From Phycisphaerales bacterium (GTDB lineage Bacteria; Planctomycetota; Phycisphaerae; Sedimentisphaerales; Anaerobacaceae): a stretch of 5,357 nt of DNA. The position numbers and the translations under genes are program-made. The notes under the pieces were generated by a model, which worked only from the letters and a program-made list of their open reading frames with translations, ran no database searches and was not told where the DNA came from. The stretch spans positions 1-5,357 of the forward strand of contig DSDB01000001.1 of assembly GCA_011057845.1 (NCBI GenBank), written 5' to 3'. Below are positions 1 to 5,357 of this stretch, in pieces (positions within the stretch are counted from its first letter, which is position 1; each line of letters opens with the position of its first letter).

Positions 1-1
1 G

Positions 2-904
2 ATAGGGGTCGATCTCGCCGCCGACGGTCTGAAGCTGATTCAGCTCAGGAAGACCGGCAATGGTGTCCGCCTCATCGCGGGCCGAAGCATCCCCAGACCC
101 GACACGGTGGCGCCCGGCAGCGCCGAATGGCAACACTGGGCCATCCAGGCCATCCATGAAGCCATGGCCGACCGCCGCTTCAAGAGCCGCAAGGTCGTGG
201 CCGCGATGCCCGCCTCCGACGTCTACATCGACCTGCTGCGGGCCCCCAAGGTCGAGCAAGCCGGCCTCGAACGCACTGTTCTATCCAGGATCGAGACCAA
301 GCTGCCCTTCGACCCCGCCAACGCCCTGGTCCGCTGTCTGCCCACCGAGAACGACCACATCATCGCTGTCGCCACGAACCGGACCATTATCGACCGCCAC
401 CTGGCCATCTACGAAAAGGCCGCTCTGACGCTCAACTCAATATGCGTCTGGCCCGTGGCCCTGGCCAACTGTTACACGAAATTCTTCGGCCGCCGTCAAA
501 GCGACCTCCAAGCCGTGGTGCTCCTGCTCGACATTGAGCCGGCCAGTACCAACGTCGTTATCTGCCGCCACAAAGTTCTCCTGTTCGCCCGCTCTATCCC
601 CATCGGCGCCAACGACCTGCGCGACGACAAGGCCGTCAACCGACTCATCCTCGAACTCAACGCCTGCCGCCAGCAGTTCGCCACCGCGTACAAGACCCCC
701 CGGATCGAACGTCTTATCTTCGTCAGCGGCCAGGCCGTCGACACCAACGTCTGCGCCGACATCGCCAGACAGCTCGACATGCGGGCCCAAATGGGAGACT
801 GCCTGCGGGCCGTCACCGATGCCGACGTCTTCAAATGTGGAATCGATAGAAGAAACTCAAATGTCAATTGGGCTACCGCATTCGGCCTGAGCCTCTCGCA
901 GTAG
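2..904 (+). CDS. pilM: PilM-like type IV pilus assembly protein, actin-like fold (5' partial)
   Basis: The frame is open from base 2 to the TAG at 902-904, giving 300 visible codons. It reads in as IGVDLAADGLKLIQL, which matches the first strand pair of the PilM/GspL actin-like fold, so only a few N-terminal residues should lie outside the window. The GTG at 107 is in frame but would delete this strand pair, so I reject it as the start. A second actin-type segment is LLLDIEPASTNVVI (visible residues about 174-187), followed by FARSIPIG. A third is FVSGQAVDTN (about 240-249). The protein ends in NWATAFGLSLSQ, like the usual A-x-GLAL PilM terminus, so the 3' end is intact. PilM proteins are cytoplasmic and bind the N-terminal tail of PilN, which is encoded 30 nt downstream. 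At a little over 300 residues it is shorter than typical PilM (about 350). The glycines that usually contact nucleotide are largely replaced, so ATP binding is doubtful. Family assignment is firm from fold motifs plus gene order. Confidence 0.85.
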   Translation: MGVDLAADGLKLIQLRKTGNGVRLIAGRSIPRPDTVAPGSAEWQHWAIQAIHEAMADRRFKSRKVVAAMPASDVYIDLLRAPKVEQAGLERTVLSRIETKLPFDPANALVRCLPTENDHIIAVATNRTIIDRHLAIYEKAALTLNSICVWPVALANCYTKFFGRRQSDLQAVVLLLDIEPASTNVVICRHKVLLFARSIPIGANDLRDDKAVNRLILELNACRQQFATAYKTPRIERLIFVSGQAVDTNVCADIARQLDMRAQMGDCLRAVTDADVFKCGIDRRNSNVNWATAFGLSLSQ

Positions 905-934
905 CCGCCACCCCGGATAGAGCCGGAGCACATT

Positions 935-1639
935 ATGCTCAACATTAACTTCGTCCCCGACGATTACGTCCAGAACACCGAATCCAGGCGGACCAACCTC
1001 CTGTGCCTGCTGTTGCTTGTGCTCGTCATGGGTGGCCTTGTGGGTTCATTCGTGATCATCAAGGTCCGCCAGCGGGCCTGCGCCGCCGAGGAGATGATGG
1101 TCGGCGAAAAGATGGCCGCCATCCAGAAGGCCATCACCCAGTTCGAGCAGCTACAGGTCAAACGCAAGGAAATGATGAAGAACGCGTTGACCACCGCCGA
1201 GTTGCTCGAACCGGTGCCACGAAGCGTCCTGCTGGCTTCTCTGACGAACAACCTGCCCACCGGCGCGAGCCTGTCGAGACTCAAGCTCATCCAGAAACAG
1301 GCCAAGACCCCGCCGCCGGCGCCCGCGCCCGCCGCCGCGGCCGGCGCCAGGCCCTCCGCCCCCGAACCGCCCTACTCCCCCGAGAAGCTCATCGAAACCC
1401 ACATTGACATCGAGGGCGTCGCGCCCAGCGATCTGCAGGTCGCCTCCTACATCGAGAGCCTGGGACGGTCCACCCTTCTCCAGGACGTCGCCCTCGTCGA
1501 ATCGACGGAGCAGACCATCGACGAGGCCAAGTTCCGCCGCTTCAAGCTCACCGCCATGCTCCGAAAAGAAGTGCAACTGACCAAAGACGACATCGACGAA
1601 ATCCGAGCCAAAGCCCGAGACACCGTCTGGAAGTTCTGA
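935..1639 (+). CDS. pilN: PilN-like type IV pilus inner-membrane assembly protein
   Basis: The protein has 234 residues. The ATG is preceded by GGAG at 925-928 with 6 nt spacing. The N-terminal tail reads LNINFVPDDY, a variant of the INLLP motif by which PilN inserts into the PilM groove. One hydrophobic segment follows (about residues 21-42), placing the tail in the cytoplasm and the rest in the periplasm. A Glu/Lys/Gln-rich helical stretch (about 50-90) probably forms a coiled coil with PilO. The C-terminal part matches the PilN ferredoxin-like domain: a strand at LPTGASLSRLKL, then IDIEGVAPSDLQVASYIESL, then FRRFKLTAML near the end. An Ala/Pro-rich stretch (residues 126-146) interrupts the domain between its first two strands. 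The position between pilM and pilO supports the call. T2SS GspL is essentially PilM fused to PilN; here the two are separate genes, as in T4P. Confidence 0.87.
   Translation: MLNINFVPDDYVQNTESRRTNLLCLLLLVLVMGGLVGSFVIIKVRQRACAAEEMMVGEKMAAIQKAITQFEQLQVKRKEMMKNALTTAELLEPVPRSVLLASLTNNLPTGASLSRLKLIQKQAKTPPPAPAPAAAAGARPSAPEPPYSPEKLIETHIDIEGVAPSDLQVASYIESLGRSTLLQDVALVESTEQTIDEAKFRRFKLTAMLRKEVQLTKDDIDEIRAKARDTVWKF
1310..1372 (+). other. Ala/Pro-rich low-complexity segment inside pilN
   Basis: These codons encode residues 126-146 of the PilN-like protein, composed almost only of Pro and Ala with a few Gly, Ser, Arg and Glu. The DNA is nearly all G and C, with runs of GCC, CCC and CCG. It falls between the first and second predicted beta strands of the periplasmic ferredoxin-like domain, where family members usually have a short turn. 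It is best read as a flexible loop; no function is known to me. Confidence 0.8.
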
Positions 1640-1696
1640 CGACCGTGATCTGCGGACCGACGGTTCACCGAAACACAACCGAATGAGGACGCCACC

Positions 1697-2233
1697 ATGT
1701 CAAGCGGTTTTCGAAAACTGATAGTCGTTGCGTTGATCATCGGCGTCACCGCCGCCGGTTATCAGTTCATGATCAAGCCCGCCAACGCCCATCTGACCCA
1801 GTCCAAGGCCCGCGTGCAGGCCAAGCTCGCCAAGCTCGCCGAGTTCGAACAGGCCACCATCGCCGCCGAGGACCTCACCAAACAACTGGGCCAGCTCGAG
1901 GACGCCATCCGCTTCTTCGAAAGCCGGCTGCCTCCGAGCAATGAGATACACAAGGTGCTCGAACAAGTCACGCTGATCGCGCAGAAACAGGGTCTCCACG
2001 CCAAGAGCATCCGGACCCTGGAGGTAAAGGACAACAGCGGATACGTCGAACAGCCCCTCAAGATGGAGCTTCAGGGCAACTTCCGCGCCTTTTACTGCTT
2101 CCTGCTCGAACTCGAAAGACTTCAGCGTATCACGAAGATCCGGGAACTGCGGCTCGACAAGAAGGCTGACGCCGCCGGCTTGATCGCGGCCGAGTTCATC
2201 GTGAGCATCTTCTTTCAGAACCAGAAAAGCTGA
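1697..2233 (+). CDS. pilO: PilO-like type IV pilus inner-membrane assembly protein
   Basis: The protein has 178 residues. GAGGA at 1685-1689 lies 7 nt before the ATG. A short basic cytoplasmic tail (SSGFRK) is followed by one membrane segment (about residues 8-26), then a long charged helix (about 30-75) likely to form a coiled coil, then a ferredoxin-like periplasmic domain. Typical PilO features are FFESRLPPSNEIHKVLEQVT, GLHAKSIRTLEV, and GNFRAFYCFLLELERLQRI, the last matching the family pattern G-x-[FY]-x-x-[FL]-x-x-FL-x-x-LE-x-L-x-RI. PilO forms heterodimers with PilN and links the inner-membrane complex to the PilP/secretin side. Length is slightly below the usual 200 or so residues. The topology and the place after pilN make another identity unlikely; GspM is the T2SS counterpart. 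Confidence 0.86.
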   Translation: MSSGFRKLIVVALIIGVTAAGYQFMIKPANAHLTQSKARVQAKLAKLAEFEQATIAAEDLTKQLGQLEDAIRFFESRLPPSNEIHKVLEQVTLIAQKQGLHAKSIRTLEVKDNSGYVEQPLKMELQGNFRAFYCFLLELERLQRITKIRELRLDKKADAAGLIAAEFIVSIFFQNQKS

Positions 2234-2235
2234 AC

Positions 2236-2257
2236 CGCCCTGCCCCGACGCAGGGCG
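2236..2257 (+). other. Perfect 8-bp GC-rich hairpin between genes 3 and 4
   Basis: CGCCCTGC (2236-2243) and GCAGGGCG (2250-2257) are exact reverse complements separated by the 6-nt loop CCCGAC. The stem starts 2 nt after the pilO-like stop codon and ends 9 nt before the AAGGAG site of the next gene. No T-run follows, so it is not a standard intrinsic terminator. It could be an intercistronic stem that blocks 3' decay or tunes translation of the next gene. The structure is visible; its role is inference. Confidence 0.6.
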
Positions 2258-2279
2258 ACATACGTCAAGGAGAAACGCC

Positions 2280-2966
2280 ATGTTGTCTTTCCAACGTGAA
2301 GCCGATCCCGTCTCCCGGCCCAAGACATCGGTCCCTCAGACCGGCGCCGCCGACCAGGAGTATGTCAGTGTGAAATCCAAAGGCGACAGCGTCCGCCGAA
2401 GCACCGGCGTCGTGGTCATCCTCTTCGCCGCCGGGTTGCTGGGACTGTGGTTCATGATCCGCAAGAGCACGCCCGAGACCGCCTCCGCCGAAGCCGATGT
2501 CGGCGAGCAAACCCGGGTTGAGACCGCCATCTCGCAGTTGACCGGCCTCAAGTCGGAGGTGCTTGGCAAGATGGACACCGTTCTCAACCGGCTCTACGAG
2601 TTCTCGAATGTCCAGCAGGTTGAGGCCGGCGAGCTGGCCAAGAACCCGTTCGAGATGGAGATCTTCGGCGCCGAGGCCGCCGAACCCCTGGCCGTCGGCG
2701 ACGGCTCGACGGATCTGCTGGCCATGCATCGGCAGAGAGCCGCCCGCCGCGCCGCCGACCTCCAGCTTCAGAGCATCATCCACGGCAATGCCGACAACGC
2801 GGCCGACTTCTGCATGATCAATACCGAGGTCCTCAAGGTCGGCGCCCGCATCGACGAGTTTGTCATCCGCGACATCACACGGACGCAAGTTGTGCTTGCC
2901 TGGGCCCCCAAAGACGCCGATATACAGCATGAGGAGATTCAGGTTGTCCTGAAACTGGCAGAATGA
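2280..2966 (+). CDS. Membrane-anchored PilP/GspC-like pilus or secretion linker protein
   Basis: The protein has 228 residues. AAGGAG at 2267-2272 lies 7 nt before the ATG, making this the clear start. A polar cytoplasmic tail of about 42 residues is followed by one hydrophobic segment (about 43-60), with the remainder predicted periplasmic. There is no N-terminal lipobox cysteine, unlike proteobacterial PilP. A helical region (about 75-110) precedes KNPFEMEIF (121-129), which resembles the R-[DN]-PF motif found in PilP and GspC/GspB-type proteins. The C-terminal part (about 161-207) reads LQLQSIIHG, then MINTEVLKVGARIDEF, then VVLAW, the pattern of the small beta homology region shared by GspC and PilP (L-x-[GS]-I, a central IN or IG step, V-x-x-G, closing V-x-L). 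The place after pilO is that of pilP. The likely role is connecting PilN/PilO to the secretin. Family assignment rests on weak motifs plus context, so no symbol is given. Confidence 0.68.
   Translation: MLSFQREADPVSRPKTSVPQTGAADQEYVSVKSKGDSVRRSTGVVVILFAAGLLGLWFMIRKSTPETASAEADVGEQTRVETAISQLTGLKSEVLGKMDTVLNRLYEFSNVQQVEAGELAKNPFEMEIFGAEAAEPLAVGDGSTDLLAMHRQRAARRAADLQLQSIIHGNADNAADFCMINTEVLKVGARIDEFVIRDITRTQVVLAWAPKDADIQHEEIQVVLKLAE
2963..2966 (+). promoter_or_regulatory. ATGA stop/start overlap coupling gene 4 to the assembly ATPase
   Basis: The TGA of the PilP/GspC-like gene (2964-2966) overlaps the ATG of the ATPase gene (2963-2965). No good ribosome binding site lies at the usual distance; the nearest purine run, GAGGAG at 2931-2936, is 26 nt upstream. 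Translation of the ATPase therefore probably depends on termination or re-initiation by ribosomes finishing the upstream gene. Confidence 0.7.
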
Positions 2967-4852
2967 GAACTCCGTTTTTCCGCACCAAATACTCGGACCT
3001 GGCGGATCGCGGCGATTCAACCACGAATCGCCCGGGCGACCCCTTTGCGCCCGCCGAGGAAGACGGTATTGCCGGACTCAGCGAACTTTACAGCCCGGAA
3101 GACTCCTGCGAGGCCCGCGTCCGCGACATCGCCGACATCCTCCTCGAAGACGGCAAGCTCTCCGACGAGGCCTTCACACGGGCCCGCCAACTCCAGTCCG
3201 ATAACCCCGCCGCCGACCTCGCCGCCTTACTGATTGACGCTCGTCTGGCCCCACGGGAAGACGTCCTCAAGGCCAAGGCCCGGCTCTACGACATGGAGTT
3301 CCGTCGGATCGGCCCCGACGACGTCGAGGCCGCGGCCTTCGAGAAGCTCGACACCGACACAATCCGCAATCTCTCGGTCATGCCCGTGGTCATCGAGGGC
3401 GATACGCTGCTCGTGGCCACATCCGAGCCCGGCAACATCTTCGCCATCGAGAGCGTTCGCCACAAGGTGCGGATGCCTCTGCGGGTGGTCGTCTGCTGCC
3501 CGGAAGACATCGACGCCGCCTGCGACCGTTTCAAGACCGACACCGCCGAATACGACGTCGATGACATCATCAGCGATATGACCGATGTCGAAGTCGTCCA
3601 GGACCAGGACAAGGACTTCGCCGAAGACCTCGAGAAGATGGCCGGTCAGTCCCCGGTCATCAAGTTCGTCAATTACCTCATCAGCAACGCCATCCGCGAA
3701 GGCGCCAGCGATATCCACATCGAGCCCAAGGAAAAGCACACGAAGCTCCGCTACCGCATCGACGGCGTCCTATTTGAGGCCATGCAGTCGCCCCCGAAGA
3801 TGCACCCCGCCATCGTCTCCCGCATCAAGGTCATGGCCAACCTCGACATCTCCGAACGACGGCTGCCCCAGGACGGCAAGGTCTCGGTCATCGTGGCCTC
3901 GCGCGAGGTCGACCTGCGCGTCTCGACCCTGCCGACCAGTATGGGCGAGAAGGTGGTCATCCGAGTCCTCGACAGCCAGTCGATCCTTCGCGGCCTCAAC
4001 CAGTTGGGCATGGAGCCCGATACCTGCGCCGAGTTCGAGAAGCAGGTGGCCCTGCCCCACGGCATACTCCTGGTCACCGGCCCGACCGGCTCCGGCAAGA
4101 GCACCACCCTCTATTCCGCCCTGGCCCAGATGGACGGCGACCGGCTCAACGTCTCGACCGTCGAGGACCCCGTGGAGTACAAGCTGGAGTTCTGCAACCA
4201 GGTCCAGGCCAACGAGAAGATCGGCTTGACCTTCGCCTTGGCCCTGCGAAGCCTCCTGCGGCAGGACCCGGACGTCATCATGATCGGCGAAATCCGCGAC
4301 CACGAGACGGCCAAGATCGCCGTCCAGGCCGCACTGACCGGCCATCTCGTGCTCTCGACGCTGCATACCAACGATGCGGCCGCCAGCGTGACCCGCCTGG
4401 TCAACATCGGCATTGATCCCTACCTGATCGCCGCCTCGCTCAACGCCGTGCTGGCCCAACGGCTCGTCCGGCGAATCTGCCCGAAGTGCAAGCAAAAAGC
4501 CCCCGCCCCCGAAGCCGTGCGTCCTATCCTCGAAACGGCGGGTCTGAACCCGGTCGAGATGATCCGCGGAGCCGGTTGCGAGGCATGCCGAAACTCCGGC
4601 TACTCCGGCCGGCTGGGCATATACGAACTGCTGGTCGTGGACGACCCCTTCCGCGACATGATCAACACCGACCCTTCCGTTACGAGTATGCGCCGGGCCT
4701 TTCGCCAGAGCGGGCGGGCGAGCCTCTTCGACGACGGCATGCACAAGGTCGCCCAGGGATTGACCACCATTGACGAAGTCCTGCGCGTCACCCAGGCCCG
4801 CAGTGTGGCCGAGGACGAATCGTCGAGCACGCAACACGGTACAACGGCATGA
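2963..4852 (+). CDS. pilB: PilB/GspE-family type IV pilus assembly (or type II secretion) ATPase
   Basis: The 629 residues are slightly longer than typical PilB (about 570). A polar leader (1-50) is followed by a T2SSE_N/MshEN-like N-domain (about 52-190), an acidic linker (about 196-226), then the N2 domain beginning PVIKFVNYLI and ASDIHIEP (248-255). Motor motifs are all present: RRLPQDGK (299-306, Asp-box region), Walker A GPTGSGKST (373-381, K379), Walker B DVIMIGEIRD (Glu 443) and His box GHLVLSTLHTND (460-471). A four-cysteine zinc site is formed by CPKC (506-509) and CEAC (539-542), as expected for PilB/GspE but absent from PilT. The C-terminus holds GYSGRLGIYELL and GLTTIDEVLRV, followed by a Ser/Thr-rich tail. 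It should act as a cytoplasmic hexamer driving pilin or pseudopilin assembly. The start overlaps the previous stop. PilB and GspE cannot be separated on sequence alone; the separate pilM/pilN and adjacent pilT favour PilB. Confidence 0.93.
   Translation: MRTPFFRTKYSDLADRGDSTTNRPGDPFAPAEEDGIAGLSELYSPEDSCEARVRDIADILLEDGKLSDEAFTRARQLQSDNPAADLAALLIDARLAPREDVLKAKARLYDMEFRRIGPDDVEAAAFEKLDTDTIRNLSVMPVVIEGDTLLVATSEPGNIFAIESVRHKVRMPLRVVVCCPEDIDAACDRFKTDTAEYDVDDIISDMTDVEVVQDQDKDFAEDLEKMAGQSPVIKFVNYLISNAIREGASDIHIEPKEKHTKLRYRIDGVLFEAMQSPPKMHPAIVSRIKVMANLDISERRLPQDGKVSVIVASREVDLRVSTLPTSMGEKVVIRVLDSQSILRGLNQLGMEPDTCAEFEKQVALPHGILLVTGPTGSGKSTTLYSALAQMDGDRLNVSTVEDPVEYKLEFCNQVQANEKIGLTFALALRSLLRQDPDVIMIGEIRDHETAKIAVQAALTGHLVLSTLHTNDAAASVTRLVNIGIDPYLIAASLNAVLAQRLVRRICPKCKQKAPAPEAVRPILETAGLNPVEMIRGAGCEACRNSGYSGRLGIYELLVVDDPFRDMINTDPSVTSMRRAFRQSGRASLFDDGMHKVAQGLTTIDEVLRVTQARSVAEDESSSTQHGTTA
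3116..3532 (+). other. Degenerate MshEN/T2SSE_N domain in the ATPase
   Basis: This covers residues about 52-190. Two tandem helical repeats can be seen. The first (about 54-79) contains DIADILLEDGKLSDEAF, and the second (about 82-110) contains DLAALLIDARLAPREDVL, followed by a beta-rich segment with MPVVIEGDTLLVATSEP. In c-di-GMP-binding MshEN domains each repeat carries an RLG-x-x-[LVI]-[LVI]-x-x-G-type signature. Here the RLG is missing from both repeats and the later glycine is lost from the second. The fold assignment is reasonably sure; ligand binding is doubtful. Confidence 0.65.
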
Positions 4853-4876
4853 TCCAATGACACCGGATGCACCCCC

Positions 4877-4882
4877 AAGGAA
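4877..4882 (+). promoter_or_regulatory. Ribosome binding site that sets the pilT-like start
   Basis: AAGGAA lies 7 nt before ATG 4890-4892. An in-frame ATG at 4857 would add 11 residues (MTPDAPPRNTD) but has no visible ribosome binding site, and the added residues do not resemble a PilT N-terminus. The second codon of the chosen start is also ATG (4893), so initiation at either is possible. Confidence 0.65.
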
Positions 4883-4889
4883 TACAGAC

Positions 4890-5357
4890 ATGATGAATAT
4901 CAAGCACGTACTGGCCAACGCCATCGAATACAGCGCCAGCGACGTCCACATCAATGTGGGCATGCCGCCGGTGCTCCGCAAAAACACCGAATTGGTCGAT
5001 ATGGAGTTCCCGCCCGTCAGCAATGAAGACGCCCGCGAGATGCTCCTGTCCATGGTCGGACCCGACATGTTCAAGAAGTTCCAGGAAAAATGCGACCTCG
5101 ACTTCTCCACCACCATCGACGACGGCCACCGATTCCGCGTCAATGCCCATATCCAGCGCGACACGATCGCCATGAGCTTCCGCGTTATCCCCAACAAGGT
5201 CTTCGACGTGGACGAACTCCATCTGCCGCCGATTGTCCATGACCTGATCGACCTGCCGCGCGGCCTGGTCCTGGTGACCGGACACACCGGCTCCGGGAAA
5301 AGCACGTCTTTGGCCGCCCTGATCGGCAGCATCAACAAGAAATACGGCAAACGCATC
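4890..5357 (+). CDS. pilT: PilT-like type IV pilus retraction ATPase (3' partial)
   Basis: 156 codons are present with no stop before the right edge, less than half of the usual 350 or so residues. The N-domain follows PilT closely: the start MMNIKHVLANAIEYSASDVH matches the family's helix plus ASDLH motif, then GMPPVLR, DLDFSTTI, HRFRVNAHIQRD and FRVIPNKVFDVDEL. DLPRGLVLVTG leads directly into the Walker A loop GHTGSGKST (131-139, K137). The absence of an MshEN domain and the early Walker A separate it from the PilB/GspE protein encoded 37 nt upstream. PilT hexamers at the pilus base depolymerise the fibre and drive twitching, adhesion release or DNA uptake. Walker B, the His box and the C-terminal AIRNLIRE-type motif lie outside the window, so activity cannot be judged, and the paralogue PilU remains possible. 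The Walker A proline is replaced by His. Confidence 0.9.
   Translation, partial: MMNIKHVLANAIEYSASDVHINVGMPPVLRKNTELVDMEFPPVSNEDAREMLLSMVGPDMFKKFQEKCDLDFSTTIDDGHRFRVNAHIQRDTIAMSFRVIPNKVFDVDELHLPPIVHDLIDLPRGLVLVTGHTGSGKSTSLAALIGSINKKYGKRI

Noticed and set aside
107..109. GTG as the start of the pilM-like gene
   Set aside because: The frame stays open to the left edge and encodes the conserved first strand pair of the actin-like fold before this codon; no ribosome binding site was seen for it.
60..428. Plus-strand open frame of 122 codons overlapping the pilM-like gene
   Set aside because: Its product is a Ser/Pro/Arg/Thr-rich out-of-frame reading of the pilM-like gene with no family features.
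1642..1664. Possible hairpin ACCGT/ACGGT in the gap between pilN and pilO
   Set aside because: Only 5 bp with a 13-nt loop and no T-run, which is expected by chance in GC-rich DNA.
2265..3020. A 251-codon minus-strand open frame opposite the PilP/GspC-like gene
   Set aside because: The plus-strand gene has a good ribosome binding site, a plausible membrane segment and family-like motifs. The minus frame is Gly/Asp-rich shadow sequence with no domain I recognise.
4849..4859. ATG codons at the end of the ATPase gene (4849 and 4857) as pilT-like starts
   Set aside because: The one at 4849 is out of frame with the PilT-like reading frame. The one at 4857 is in frame but has no ribosome binding site and adds residues unlike a PilT N-terminus.
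3770..5356. A 528-codon open frame on the minus strand opposite the two ATPase genes
   Set aside because: The plus strand here encodes unmistakable ATPase motifs across the whole stretch. GC-rich codon use makes antisense stop codons rare, and the antisense product shows no recognisable domain and an odd composition.

Overview
The window carries six consecutive plus-strand genes that encode the inner-membrane and motor parts of a type IV pilus (T4P) or closely related type II secretion (T2SS) machine. In order they are a pilM-like gene (5' end cut by the left edge), pilN-like, pilO-like, an unnamed gene read as a membrane-anchored PilP/GspC-like protein, a full-length pilB/gspE-family assembly ATPase, and the first 156 codons of a pilT-like retraction ATPase (cut by the right edge). 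Gaps are short (30, 57, 46 and 37 nt, and one 4-nt ATGA overlap). Most genes have a clear GGAG/AAGGA-type ribosome binding site, so this looks like the interior of a single operon whose promoter and end both lie outside. No RNA gene, mobile element, CRISPR array or stretch over 300 nt without a gene was seen.

The expected assembly works as follows. PilM is a cytoplasmic actin-fold protein that docks on the N-terminal tail of PilN. PilN and PilO are single-pass membrane proteins that pair through coiled coils and ferredoxin-like periplasmic domains. The fourth protein would link this platform to an outer-membrane secretin. The PilB/GspE hexamer would power pilin polymerisation and PilT would power retraction. 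The pilins, the PilC/GspF platform protein and the secretin (PilQ/GspD) are not in the window.

The organism is a GC-rich bacterium with a Gram-negative-type envelope machine. A planctomycete (Planctomycetota) is my best guess from the style of the proteins and the gene set, but this is an impression and not a measurement. Nothing here is an obviously new system. The points worth a second look are: a PilM whose three nucleotide-contact motifs all look degenerate; an Ala/Pro-rich insert in PilN; a GspC-like anchored protein where a PilP lipoprotein would be expected; a degenerate c-di-GMP-type N-domain in the ATPase; a perfect 8-bp GC hairpin between genes 3 and 4; and ATPase genes sitting where the classical pilMNOPQ operon has the secretin.
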